Shown here one piece after another: positions 52,682 to 62,200 of a DNA stretch of 64,000 nucleotides; the first letter of the stretch is position 1; each line of letters starts with the position of its first letter. Origin of the DNA: Mangrovihabitans endophyticus. Its GTDB lineage: Bacteria > Actinomycetota > Actinomycetes > Mycobacteriales > Micromonosporaceae. Position numbers and translations under genes: made by a program. The DNA lies in assembly GCF_014646155.1 (NCBI RefSeq), contig NZ_BMMX01000011.1, forward strand, positions 1-64,000. The letters run 5' to 3'. Below the pieces are notes generated by a model. It made no database searches, was not told the DNA's origin, and saw only the letters and a list, made by a program, of their open reading frames with translations.

Positions 52682-53914
52682 GTGAGCATCGAATGGACCG
52701 CGGCGCGGGAGGCCGCCTGGCAAGCGGGGCGTTCGACGGCATGTGCGGCGGAAGTGGTGCCGCTGGCTGAGGCGGACGGCCGCACTCTGGCCGAACCCCT
52801 CCTCGCCCTGACCGACCTGCCCGCCTTTCCCACGTCGAGCATCGACGGCTGGGCGGTGCGCGGTGCCGGGCCGTGGCGTCCGGTGGGTCGGGTGCTGGCC
52901 GGCGGGACGGCGGAACCACTGTCGGCGGACAACACGTGCGTGGAGATCGCCACCGGCGCGATGGTGCCGGACGGCGCGGACGCGCTGATCCGGGTCGAGG
53001 ATTCCACCCGCGACGCGTCGGGGCTGGTCAGCGGGCAACCGCGACCGGTGCCCGACTGGCGCATGCCGGGCGAGGAGGCGACCAAGGGCGAGGAACTGCT
53101 GCCGGTCGGCACGCCGGTCGACCCGGCGGTTGTCGGGATGGCCGCCACCTGCGGCTACGACGCGGTGCGTGTGACGCCCGCGGTGCGCGCGGCGCTGTTG
53201 GTCTTCGGCGACGAGCTGCTCACCTCGGGGGCGCCGGGCGACGGCCGGGTGCGCGATTCGCTGGGCCCCCAGGTGCCGGCCTGGCTGCGCCGGTGCGGCG
53301 CGCGGATCACACCGGACGCCGCGGTCGGACCGGTCGAGGACACCCTCGACGCGCACGTGGACGCGATCCGGCAGGCGATGCGCACGGCAGATCTGGTCTG
53401 CACCACCGGCGGCACCATGCGCGGACCGGTCGACCACCTGCACCCGGCCATCGCGGCCCTGGGCGGCGAATACGTGATCGACACCGTCGCCGTGCGCCCC
53501 GGCTTTCCCATGCTGCTGGCCCGGTTGCCCGGCCCGGACGGGCGGGCGCGTCTGCTGGCCGGCCTGCCGGGCAATCCGCAGTCCGCGGTGATCGCCCTGG
53601 TGACGCTGGTGCAGCCGTTCCTGGCCGGGCGGCACGGCCGGAGCCTGCCCCGGCCGGCTCGGGTGACCACCACCGCGGCGGTGCACGGACGGCGTGGCGA
53701 CACCCATCTGGCGCTGGCCGCGCTGGACCCCGACCGCGGCACGGCCACGCCGGTCGGCCACGTCGGCTCGGCGATGCTGCGCGGATTGGCGAACGCGGAC
53801 GGCTTCCTTGTCGTGGCGCCACACACCGAGGCGGCGGCCGGTGACGCCCTGCCGTTCCTGCCCCTGCCGCTGCTCGCCGGAGAGCGGCCGGCCCGGCCCG
53901 CCGGAGGCGAATGA
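52682..53914 (+). CDS. moeA: Molybdopterin molybdenumtransferase MoeA
   Basis: MoeA inserts molybdate into adenylated molybdopterin. The 410-residue protein has the N-terminal domain with PTSSIDGWAV (about 50-59), the Mog-like domain with CTTGGTMRGPVDHL and GLPGNPQSAV, and a C-terminal domain. GTG 52682 is used. The stop overlaps moaE. Confidence 0.94.
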   Translation: MSIEWTAAREAAWQAGRSTACAAEVVPLAEADGRTLAEPLLALTDLPAFPTSSIDGWAVRGAGPWRPVGRVLAGGTAEPLSADNTCVEIATGAMVPDGADALIRVEDSTRDASGLVSGQPRPVPDWRMPGEEATKGEELLPVGTPVDPAVVGMAATCGYDAVRVTPAVRAALLVFGDELLTSGAPGDGRVRDSLGPQVPAWLRRCGARITPDAAVGPVEDTLDAHVDAIRQAMRTADLVCTTGGTMRGPVDHLHPAIAALGGEYVIDTVAVRPGFPMLLARLPGPDGRARLLAGLPGNPQSAVIALVTLVQPFLAGRHGRSLPRPARVTTTAAVHGRRGDTHLALAALDPDRGTATPVGHVGSAMLRGLANADGFLVVAPHTEAAAGDALPFLPLPLLAGERPARPAGGE

Positions 53915-54333
53915 TGACCCTCGTCCAGACTGAGATCTCCGACCAGCCGCTGGACCCGGCCGTGCAGGAGAAGGCGGTGACCGATCACCGGGCCGGGGCG
54001 GTCGTCACCTTCCAGGGCGTGGTCCGCGACCACGACCACGGTCGCGGCGTGACCCTGCTGGAATACGAGGGGCACCCCAGCGCCGCGGCGATCCTGCGCA
54101 CGGTCGCCGACGAGATCGCCGCAGACCCGGACGTGTACGCCGTTGCGGTGGTGCATCGGATCGGCACACTGGCGATCGGCGACGTGGCCCTGGTCGCCGC
54201 GGTCTGTACCGCACATCGGTCGGCCGCCTTCGCCGCCTGCGCCAAGCTGGTCGACGAAGCGAAGGCGCGTCTGCCCATCTGGAAACGTCAGGTCTTCTCC
54301 GACGGCACCGACGAGTGGGTCAACTGTCCGTAG
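53911..54333 (+). CDS. moaE: Molybdopterin synthase catalytic subunit MoaE
   Basis: The large subunit of molybdopterin synthase, which takes sulfur from MoaD. The 140-residue protein has GAVVTFQGVVRDH and the catalytic-lysine motif LPIWKRQVF (about residues 121-129). ATG 53911 overlaps the moeA stop; a second ATG follows directly. The gene ends inside the convergent GT87-like gene by 14 bp. Its partner moaD is at 63702 on the minus strand. Confidence 0.95.
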   Translation: MMTLVQTEISDQPLDPAVQEKAVTDHRAGAVVTFQGVVRDHDHGRGVTLLEYEGHPSAAAILRTVADEIAADPDVYAVAVVHRIGTLAIGDVALVAAVCTAHRSAAFAACAKLVDEAKARLPIWKRQVFSDGTDEWVNCP

Positions 54334-55681
54334 TGCGGCGCGCCGCCGGAACCATCGGCAGGCGGTTGGGCTTGCTCCACCGGTCGACCGGGAACGCCGG
54401 TGCCGCACCCGGGCGATGCGGCAGCGCGTTCACCAGGAGGATCAGGGCCAGCGCGTACGCGTTGACGGTGATCGGTCCGGTGCTGGTCCACATCTCAGCG
54501 GTCGCGAACAACAGGAGGGTCGCGACGGCGGCGGCGGACACTCCCCCGCCCGGGAGGCGTCGCCCCCGCACCGGGCGGCGTGTCGCGGTCCGGTGGCGGG
54601 CCGCGACGTCGATGAGGATCAACAGTGCCGGGAAGACCCAGATCAACTCATGTATGCCGGTCACCGGGCCGACGATCGCCCCGGTCAAGCCGACCACCGT
54701 GAACGCGGCCACCTCGTCGCCCTCGGCGTGCGCCGACCGGGCCCGGATCAGTCCGACCGCGAGCAGCAACATCGCGAACGACGACCACAGCAGCACCGGC
54801 GTGGTGGCCGAGTCGTACAGCCGGGCGAGGACCCCGGCGAGCGATTGATTGTCCGGCCGGGCAATGCCACCGGTGCGGTCCAGCCGCCAGAAGACCTCGG
54901 CGAACCACGCCGCGGTCTCGTGCGGCGCGGCGACCAGCGCCCCGGCCGCCAGCGTGACGCTGGTGATCAGGGCGGTGATCATCGGTCGCCACTGCCTGGT
55001 CAGTCCCAGGTAGACGATGAACAGGCCGGATCCCATGGCGAACACCGTGGCCAGCCCGGTGCCGACGCCTGCCCATGCGCCGTTGGCCCAGCCCCGGCGC
55101 AACCGAGTGGCCGGCGCGGTGCCGTCTGCGGTCTGTGCCGCTGTCCGGCCCGGCCACCACGCCTCCCGGCTGCGCACCCACGCGCCCCGGCGCAGCGCCA
55201 CCACGTCGGCGACCAGCAACCCGAAGACCAGCAGATCGAGGGTGCCAAGCCCGAGCGTGGCACGCACCGGCTCGATCGCTACCGCCATCGCCACGGCGAG
55301 CAGCACGGCGATCCACCGCGGCCGGCCGTGCCGGCGTGCCATCGGCGCGGCCAGCGCCACCGCCGCCAGCACCAGCGCGGTGACACCGCACAGCGCGAGC
55401 AGCCAACCCGCGACACGCAACGGAACCCACGCCGAGGGCAGCAGGAAGAACGCGGTCGGCGGCGACATCGCGGTGCCGAGGTGGACGACGGGATCGCGGA
55501 ACGCGTACAGCCCTCCGCCGGACAGCCAACTGGTCAGCGCGCCGCGGTCGACGGCCAGCCCGGCGAAGCCGTACCGGTCCGCGACGGCCCCCAGCACCAG
55601 GACGGCGCCAACCATCGCCGCGACGGTCACTGTGGACCGGCGCACCGTCGTGTGTGTGCGCGTGCGTTCCAACACCGGCAT
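54320..55681 (-). CDS. GT-C membrane glycosyltransferase (DUF2029/GT87)
   Basis: A 453-residue protein with about 10 membrane segments and the early loop YAFRDPVVHLGTAMSPPTAF (about residues 61-80). A DxQSLAG-like motif (PDNQSLAGVL) fits the alpha-mannosyltransferase GT87 family. ATG 55681 is chosen because the upstream 57 residues are not hydrophobic or conserved. Probable role: polyprenol-phosphate-mannose-dependent mannosylation; acceptor unknown. Confidence 0.8.
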   Translation of the reverse strand: MPVLERTRTHTTVRRSTVTVAAMVGAVLVLGAVADRYGFAGLAVDRGALTSWLSGGGLYAFRDPVVHLGTAMSPPTAFFLLPSAWVPLRVAGWLLALCGVTALVLAAVALAAPMARRHGRPRWIAVLLAVAMAVAIEPVRATLGLGTLDLLVFGLLVADVVALRRGAWVRSREAWWPGRTAAQTADGTAPATRLRRGWANGAWAGVGTGLATVFAMGSGLFIVYLGLTRQWRPMITALITSVTLAAGALVAAPHETAAWFAEVFWRLDRTGGIARPDNQSLAGVLARLYDSATTPVLLWSSFAMLLLAVGLIRARSAHAEGDEVAAFTVVGLTGAIVGPVTGIHELIWVFPALLILIDVAARHRTATRRPVRGRRLPGGGVSAAAVATLLLFATAEMWTSTGPITVNAYALALILLVNALPHRPGAAPAFPVDRWSKPNRLPMVPAARRTTDS

Positions 55682-55775
55682 GGCGCGACCCCCATGTCGC
55701 TCTCGAACGGAGAGCTTAGACAGCCGCGCATGATCATGCGGCCCCGTACGGCCTAACGCGCATGCTTCGGGAAGG

Positions 55776-56318
55776 TCACCCCGGCAGTTTGCGTCCCGCG
55801 GTGGCGGACATCGCGGCAATCTTGGCATCGCGGCGAGCGGTGCGCACCGCACGGCGCACGCTGCGCTGCGACCGGCCGACCGCGTGGCTGGTGCGGTAGC
55901 GCAGACCCGGCTTGCCCTGCGTGTCGGCGGCTGCCAACAGCAAGCCGCCCAGCAGACCGAGGTTCTTCAGGAACTGGGTCTGCTGGGCGGCACGTTCGGG
56001 TTGCGGCAGCGCCCAGAACGGGTGACCCGCGACGGTGGTGGGGATCAGATTCGCGGCCAGCACGGCCGCCGCCGGCCGGGTGAATCTGCCGCCGGCCAGC
56101 ATCAACCCGGCCGCCACGTCGACGCCGGCCTTGATCCGCACCAGGCTGCGCGCATCGCTGGGCAGGCGCGGATCGGCCTTCTCGATCAGGGGACCGACCC
56201 GGTCGGTGACCCGCTTCGCGGTGTCGACCTTGGCATCCGGGTCGATCAGGTTGCGGGCTCCGCTGATCACGAAGATCGAGGCGAGCATGGCGCGCGCAGC
56301 GCTGCGTACGGGCTTCAT
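55776..56318 (-). CDS. DoxX family membrane protein
   Basis: A 180-residue protein with about four membrane segments in the DoxX layout; VRSAARAMLASIFVISGARN starts the first, and FLKNLGLLGGLLLAAADT is the last. The C-terminal 45 residues are very basic. DoxX proteins work with thiol-redox partners in some actinobacteria; no partner gene lies nearby. Confidence 0.85.
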   Translation of the reverse strand: MKPVRSAARAMLASIFVISGARNLIDPDAKVDTAKRVTDRVGPLIEKADPRLPSDARSLVRIKAGVDVAAGLMLAGGRFTRPAAAVLAANLIPTTVAGHPFWALPQPERAAQQTQFLKNLGLLGGLLLAAADTQGKPGLRYRTSHAVGRSQRSVRRAVRTARRDAKIAAMSATAGRKLPG

Positions 56319-56395
56319 ACCGCTGGTTATACCCGCACCGGCACGGTCATGCGCGGGATCGCGGGGACGGCCGGGCCGAGACGACGAAACCCGGC

Positions 56396-57598
56396 CTACG
56401 GCTGGGTGCGCAGGTACCGGCCGAAATGCGGCACGGTGAACGCCACCGTGCCGCGCTCACCGCTGTAGATGAGCCCCTTCTTGATCAACGCGTCCCGCGC
56501 CGGGGAGAGACTCGCCGGCCGGCGGCCGAGCGCGCCCGCGATCTCCGAGGTGAGCACCGCCGCGTCCATGTCGTCGGTGGTCTCGCCGCTCCGTGCGGCC
56601 ATCGCCCGCATGTACTCGCGTTCCGCCGGGGTGGCGCGCTCGAACCGTGACCCGAAGAAGCCGACGGCAAGTTCCCCCTCCGCCTCCGGGGCGGCCACCC
56701 GGACGTCGTCCTCGGTGACCGGGGTCTGCGGAGCGTGGTCCCAGGTGGCCTTCCCGTACGCCTGCACGAAGTACGGGTAACCGCCCGACTTCTCGTAGAG
56801 CAGATCCAGGGCACCCGGCTCGTACGCCACGTCCTCGCGCGCCGCCGGAGCGCACAACGCGAGGTCGGCGGCGCCGCGGTCGAGCCGGTCGATCCGTTGG
56901 TATCGGAACAGGCGTTCGGAATAGGACTTGGCCGCGGACAGCACCGCCGGCAGGTGCGGCAGCCCCGCTCCGACCACGATCAGCGGCGCGCCGAGCTGGG
57001 ACAACTCGTGGCACGCGGCGCACAGCGCGGAGACTTCGACCGGACCCAGGTCCTGCATCTCGTCGATGAACAGGGCGATGCCGGTGCCCACGTCGGTGGC
57101 CAGGGACGCCGCGTCGGTGAACAGCTCCACCAGGTCGATCTCGATGTCACCGGAGTCCGCCCGGCCGCGCGCGGCCGGCACGTCGATGCCGGGCGCCCAC
57201 CGGTCGCGCAGCTTGGTGTTCGCGTCGTTGGCGCGCAGCGCGAACGCCTTGAGCACGCCGAGCACTTCGTCCACCCGGTCCGGGTTGCGATGGTGCGGGG
57301 TGAGCTCCCGCAACGCCATGTGCAGGGCCGCGCTGACCGGGCGGCGCAGCGGCTGGTCGGGACGGGCCTCGATCTTCCCGGTCCCCCAGAGTCGGCCGAT
57401 CGCCGCCGACCGCAGCGAGTTGAGCAGGACCGTCTTGCCGACGCCGCGCAGGCCGGTGAGCACCAGGCTGCGCTCCGGGCGGCTGCGCGCCACCCGTTCC
57501 AGCACCACGTCGAACGCGTCCAGCTCACGATCGCGCCCGGCCAGCTCCGGTGGTCGCTGGCCGGCGCCGGGAGCGTACGGGTTCCGCACCGGGTCCAC
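56396..57598 (-). CDS. Orc1-like AAA ATPase with C-terminal winged helix
   Basis: A 400-residue ATPase starting PVRNPYAPGAGQRPPELAGR, with Walker A TGLRGVGKT (about 46-54), Walker B IALFIDEMQDLG (about 172-183) and a sensor-like VVGAGLPHLP. The C-terminus (about 310-400) looks like a winged helix. The fold is that of Orc1/Cdc6-like and STAND-type regulators; its partner is unknown. GTG 57598 is preferred over the 57670 start, but the ribosome binding site is weak. Twin palindromes lie just upstream. Confidence 0.75.
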   Translation of the reverse strand: MDPVRNPYAPGAGQRPPELAGRDRELDAFDVVLERVARSRPERSLVLTGLRGVGKTVLLNSLRSAAIGRLWGTGKIEARPDQPLRRPVSAALHMALRELTPHHRNPDRVDEVLGVLKAFALRANDANTKLRDRWAPGIDVPAARGRADSGDIEIDLVELFTDAASLATDVGTGIALFIDEMQDLGPVEVSALCAACHELSQLGAPLIVVGAGLPHLPAVLSAAKSYSERLFRYQRIDRLDRGAADLALCAPAAREDVAYEPGALDLLYEKSGGYPYFVQAYGKATWDHAPQTPVTEDDVRVAAPEAEGELAVGFFGSRFERATPAEREYMRAMAARSGETTDDMDAAVLTSEIAGALGRRPASLSPARDALIKKGLIYSGERGTVAFTVPHFGRYLRTQP

Positions 57599-57619
57599 GG
57601 ATAGCACCGTATCGGGCCG

Positions 57620-57712
57620 TCTAGCCGAATCGCTAGAGTGCCTGATGTTCTCCGGCCGGGCCGACCGCATCGATCGAGCGGCGTATTCGGCCTTCTAGCT
57701 CAGATGCTAGAA
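57620..57712 (-). promoter_or_regulatory. Twin operator-like palindromes TCTAGC-N6-GCTAGA
   Basis: Two copies: 57620-57637 (6-bp arms) and 57693-57712 (7-bp arms, TTCTAGC/GCTAGAA), both with 6-base spacers. Centres are 74 bp apart, close to seven helical turns. They lie upstream of the ATPase gene; CTAG is rare in such GC-rich DNA. Confidence 0.7.
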
Positions 57713-57726
57713 AGTCTTAGAGAGGG

Positions 57727-58383
57727 CTACCGGTCGCGGAGGCAGAGCACGAAGTCGAGCTCGTCCAGCTCGCTGTCGTAGAAGTACCACTTCGTGTACC
57801 CGTCGACCCCGCGGCACTTGGCCTCGGCGTCCGCCTCACCGGTGGTCTTGCCGTCCACCCGCCGCAGCACCTCGTACGTGCCGGAGGCGCATCCCACGAT
57901 GGTCATCTCGGGCTCGTCGGCGGTGCCCTCGTTGCGCACGCACTGACCCTCCTCGACGAACCGCGCGTCGGAGCTGCTGCGTGGCTCGGGCGCGGCCACC
58001 TCGCTGGTGGTGGCCCCGGCGGTGGGCGTGCTCGCCGGCGCCTCACCGGCCGCGGCGTTGCGGGTGGCGCGGCTGATCAGCACGCCGCTCACCACCAGGC
58101 CGCCGCAGACGAGCAGCGTGAGCACCACCACCAAGGCGACCATCGGCGCGTTGCGGCGCGGCCGCGGGGCGGGCGGATCCCATCCCGGCGCGGGGTCCGC
58201 GCGGTACGGCGGCGGAGCGTACGGCCCGGAGGAATCCGACATCGGCGGCAACGACGGAGGGTGCCCGCCCCACGCCCCCTCCGGGGAAGCGGCCGCGTCC
58301 CGCCAGGGATCGGCCGGTTCTGTGTAGGGCTCGTCGGACCCGTCCGGCCAGGGCTTGCCGGGGTGCGGGCCGTGCTGGCTCAT
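57727..58383 (-). CDS. LppU-like membrane protein
   Basis: A 218-residue protein with a Pro/Gly-rich cytoplasmic N-terminus, one membrane segment (about 85-107, MVALVVVLTLLVCGGLVVSG region) and an extracellular domain of about 80 residues (FVEEGQCVRNEGTADEPEMT start) with three or four cysteines likely forming disulfides. It resembles the actinobacterial LppU family. ATG 58383 has GGAGGAA upstream; the open frame to 58956 is discarded. Function unknown. Confidence 0.78.
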   Translation of the reverse strand: MSQHGPHPGKPWPDGSDEPYTEPADPWRDAAASPEGAWGGHPPSLPPMSDSSGPYAPPPYRADPAPGWDPPAPRPRRNAPMVALVVVLTLLVCGGLVVSGVLISRATRNAAAGEAPASTPTAGATTSEVAAPEPRSSSDARFVEEGQCVRNEGTADEPEMTIVGCASGTYEVLRRVDGKTTGEADAEAKCRGVDGYTKWYFYDSELDELDFVLCLRDR

Positions 58384-58525
58384 CGAACTTCCTCCACGCG
58401 GCGAGTTTCGGGTCAACGGTAGCGTGCCCCCGCCCGCCCGCCCGGCACGAAACCGCGCGGGCTCGCGCCGGTTGTCGGCAACGCGACCGGCGGGCGCCCT
58501 CGTTCTGCCGTTACCGTCCACCGTC

Positions 58526-59239
58526 ATGCCGCTGACTCTCGCCGTGGCCGCGGCCGTCTTCGGCGCGGCAGCCGCGGCCTTCCTCCCCCGCATCACCCAC
58601 CGGCTGGCGGTCCCGCCCGGCACACCGCCGCTCGCGGCGTGCCCGGACTGCGACGCGCCGTTTCCGCGAGGGCCGTCCGGCTGGCTGCGTGCCGGCGCCG
58701 GCTGCGCCTGCGCCGGGGCGCCCTGGCGCACCGTGCTGTGCGGCGCGGCGGTCGCCGTGACGCTGGCCGTGGGCTGGGCCCGCTCGCCCGCGCTCCCGGC
58801 GCTGCTGGTCGCGGGCGTGCTCGGGCTGCTGCTGGCCGAGGTCGACCGGCGTTGCCTGCGACTCCCCGATCCGCTGGTCGCCGCGCTGGCCGTCGTGGCC
58901 GGGTCGGCAGGGCTCGCCGGGTCGGCCGGTCGCGCGCTCGCGGCGGCGGTGCTCACCGGCGGCGGCTATCTGGCCGTGGCGGTGGCATCCGGCGGGCGGC
59001 TGGGGCTGGGTGACGTCAAGCTGGCCGCCGTGCTCGGCTGGCTGCTCGGCTCGGTGAGCTGGTCCGCGCTCGGGCTCGGGCTCGGGCTGGCGCACGCGAT
59101 CAACGGATCCGTCGCGGTCACCGTGCTGACCGCGCGCCGCGCCGGGCGCGACCACCGGCTGCCGCTGGGACCCGCCCTGCTCACCGGCGCGCTGGTCGCC
59201 TTGCTGGTGTGCGGGCCCGCCCCGATCAGAGCAGCCTGA
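58526..59239 (+). CDS. Prepilin peptidase (A24 family)
   Basis: A 237-residue membrane aspartyl protease that cleaves and may methylate type IV prepilin-like proteins. The catalytic aspartates are in LLAEVDRRCLRLPDPL (about residues 108-123) and GLGDVKLA (about residues 163-170). A CPDC pair (about 37-40) lies in an N-terminal loop. No pilin or Tad genes are visible in this window. ATG 58526; the frame upstream overlaps the LppU-like gene. Confidence 0.9.
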   Translation: MPLTLAVAAAVFGAAAAAFLPRITHRLAVPPGTPPLAACPDCDAPFPRGPSGWLRAGAGCACAGAPWRTVLCGAAVAVTLAVGWARSPALPALLVAGVLGLLLAEVDRRCLRLPDPLVAALAVVAGSAGLAGSAGRALAAAVLTGGGYLAVAVASGGRLGLGDVKLAAVLGWLLGSVSWSALGLGLGLAHAINGSVAVTVLTARRAGRDHRLPLGPALLTGALVALLVCGPAPIRAA

Positions 59240-62200
59240 GCTGACGCTCCCGGGGACGGGCCGGCGTGGTGTCGCCGAGGCGGTCGAAGAGGCCGCCGTC
59301 GATCGCGTCCAGGAACGGCGTCGGCGTGTGCTCCCGCTCGCTGCCGTGCCGGAACCGGCGCGCGGCATGCGTGACATAGAGGCGATCCTGGGCGCGGGTG
59401 AGCCCGACGAAGAACAACCGGCGCTCCTCGGCGACCTCGTCGTCGCCCGGCGTCGCCCCGGGCCATCGCAACGGCAGCAGATCCGCCTCGCAGCCGACCA
59501 GGAACACCACCGGGAACTCCAGGCCCTTCGCGGCGTGCAGGGTCAGCAGGTGCACCGCCTCGGCGCGCGGATCGAGGGCGTCCACCTCCGCGCCGGTCGC
59601 GATCTCCTGCAGGAAGTGGGACACGTCGTCACCCGTGCGCCGGGCCAACGGCATCAGCAGGTCCGCCGCCGCCCACACGTCCTCCGGCGCCATCTGATCG
59701 CCGTCCAGCGTCGGCGCCGCGTACCGCTGCGCGAGCACCTGTGCGGCCAGCTTGACGCGCGCCGGGAGCCCGCCTCCGAGGCCCGAGGCGTGCCGCAACT
59801 CGCGGGCGATCTCCTGCACCCCGGCGCGGGTGCGCAGCCGGTTGTGCGAACGCTTCTGCACCGGCACGCCGGCCCGCGACAGCGCCTCGACGATCGGGCC
59901 GGACTGGGCGTCGGTGCGGTACAACACCGCGATGTCCGAGAACGACAGCGTGCCGGGTGCCACCGCCCGCGAGTCCACCCGGCCGGAGTCCAGCGAACCG
60001 TGCGACAACCCGCCGACCAGCTCGTCGACGGTGCGCACCACGAAGTCGGCCTCGTCCGCGACGGACGCCGCGAAATAGCGGCCGACAAGCGGAGATTCCG
60101 GATCGAGACGGGCCGGGTCGAGGCGACGTCCGCGGACCAGGGTGGACGGCGCGATGGCCTGCACGGCGGCGGCCAGGATCGGCGCGGATGAGCGGTAATT
60201 ACGGGTGAGGCGCACCAGCCGCGCGTCGGTGAAGTCGGCGCTGAACCGCAGGAAGTACCGCACGTCGGCACCGCGGAACGAGTAGATCGCCTGGTCCGGG
60301 TCGCCGATCGCGCACAGGTTGCCGTCCGCCGGGCTGAGCAGGCGCAGCAACTCGTACTGGACCTCGTCGACGTCCTGGTACTCGTCCACGAAGATCCACT
60401 GCCAGCGCTTGCGGTATCGCTCCGCCAGGTCGGGCTCGTCGCGCAGCAGCGCCACCGGAAGCGCGATCAGATCGTCCAGGTCGACCAGGTCCTGCTGGCG
60501 CAGGATCTTCGCGTACGCCAGATCATCCGCGCCCGCCTGTTCCCGGGCCGCGGCGCGCTCCGCATCGTCGGCGATGCGCCAGTCGGCGCCCAGCCCGGCC
60601 GCCTTGGCGTTCTCACGCAGGATGGTCAAGCCGACCGCGTGGAAGGTGCCGACCGTGATGTCGTCCGCGACGTCGCCCATCAGGGCGGCCAACCGGGTGC
60701 GCATCTCCTCCGCGGCCCGCCGGGTGAAGGTGATCGCCAGGCAGCGTTCCGGGAACACGCCCAGTTCGGCGCAGAGGTAGGCGATCCGGTGGGTCAGTGT
60801 CCGCGTCTTGCCGGTGCCCGGACCGGCCACGATCAGCAGCGGGCCGCCCGGCGCAGACGCGGCGACGCGCTGCATCGCGTCCAGCCGGTCGAGCAGCCCG
60901 GTGCCCACCTCCTCCATGCCGGCCAGCATCGGTTCGAACGGCTCGTGCGGGGACGGCGGTGGCGGGATCGGAGGCGCCTTGGCCGGCGGCTCCTTTCGCG
61001 GTGTGGCCTTCGGCGCCGGGGCGCGGCCGACCGCGGGCTCGGTGCGGCGCTGCTGCGGCACCGGTGTCACGTCCGGCATGTCGAACAGCGTCTCTGCCTG
61101 TGCCGCACCGGGGCGTTTCACCTCGCCCGGCGCGAAGAGCGTGATCACGCCGTACTCGCCGTCGTAGCCCGGCACCCGGCGCACCTCGCCGCGGCGCAGC
61201 CGGGAGACCGCTTCCTGCAGATCCTCGCCGCCGGCCCGCCCGATCTCCGTGAGCGGGACGGTACGCAGGATGGAGAGTTCCGGGCCGAGGGCGGCGACCA
61301 GATGGTTGAGCGCACCGGCGACGGTCTTCGACTTGGCGCCCACACCGTTGATCTCGCCCAGGATCTCGTGCAACTGGATGAGGTGCTCCACGCTCTGCCG
61401 CCGGGGCTGCGCTCGTTCCCGGTCCGCGAGGTCCGCCACGCGGCTGAGCACACCGACGGTGAGCGGCTTGCCGCATTCCGGGCAGCGGCCACCGTGTTCC
61501 CGTGTCCGGGCCGGTTCCCAGTTCACGTTGCAGGCACGATGGCCGTCGGCGTGGTACTTGCCCTCCTCCGGGAAGAACTCGATGGTGCCGGCCAGTGAGC
61601 TGCCGGTCCGCATCGCCGAGTAGTCGGGCGTACCGGAGAACAACGTCGCCTCGCGGCCCAGCGCCGCGGGCGAATGCGCGTCCGAATTGGATACCAGATG
61701 ATATTGGTCCAAGCTGGACACTCGCCAGTTCATCTCCGGGTCCGATGACAACCCGGTCTCCACCGCGGTGATGTGCCCGGCGAGATCCGCGTAACAGTCC
61801 GCGATGGCGTCGAAGCCGGACTTCGAGCCGAGCGCGGAGAACCACGGCGTCCAGATGTGCGCCGGGACGAGATAGCTCTCCGGGTCCGACTCCAGCACGA
61901 TCTCCAGCAGGTCGCGGGAGTCCAAGCCGAGGATGGGCCGACCGTCGGAGGCCAGGTTGCCGATCCGGCCCAGGGCCGTGGTGACCCGCTCGGCAGCCGC
62001 GAAATCGGGCACGTAGATCAGGTGATGCACCTTGCGCGTACGGTCGTCGCGCTTGTAGATCGTGGAGATCTCCACGCTGAGCATGAACCGCGCGGCCGGG
62101 CTGCCCTGCACCGATCCGGGCAACTGCCGGGTGACCTCCGCTTCGTCGGCGAACCGATAGAGGCCACGCTCCGGCGTTTCCCGCAGGTTCTCCCGGAGAT

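Noticed and set aside
57691-57725. tRNA D-arm-like sequence (TAGCTCAGATGCTAGAA)
   Set aside because: No acceptor stem, anticodon arm or T-arm around it; it is better explained as one of the twin palindromes.
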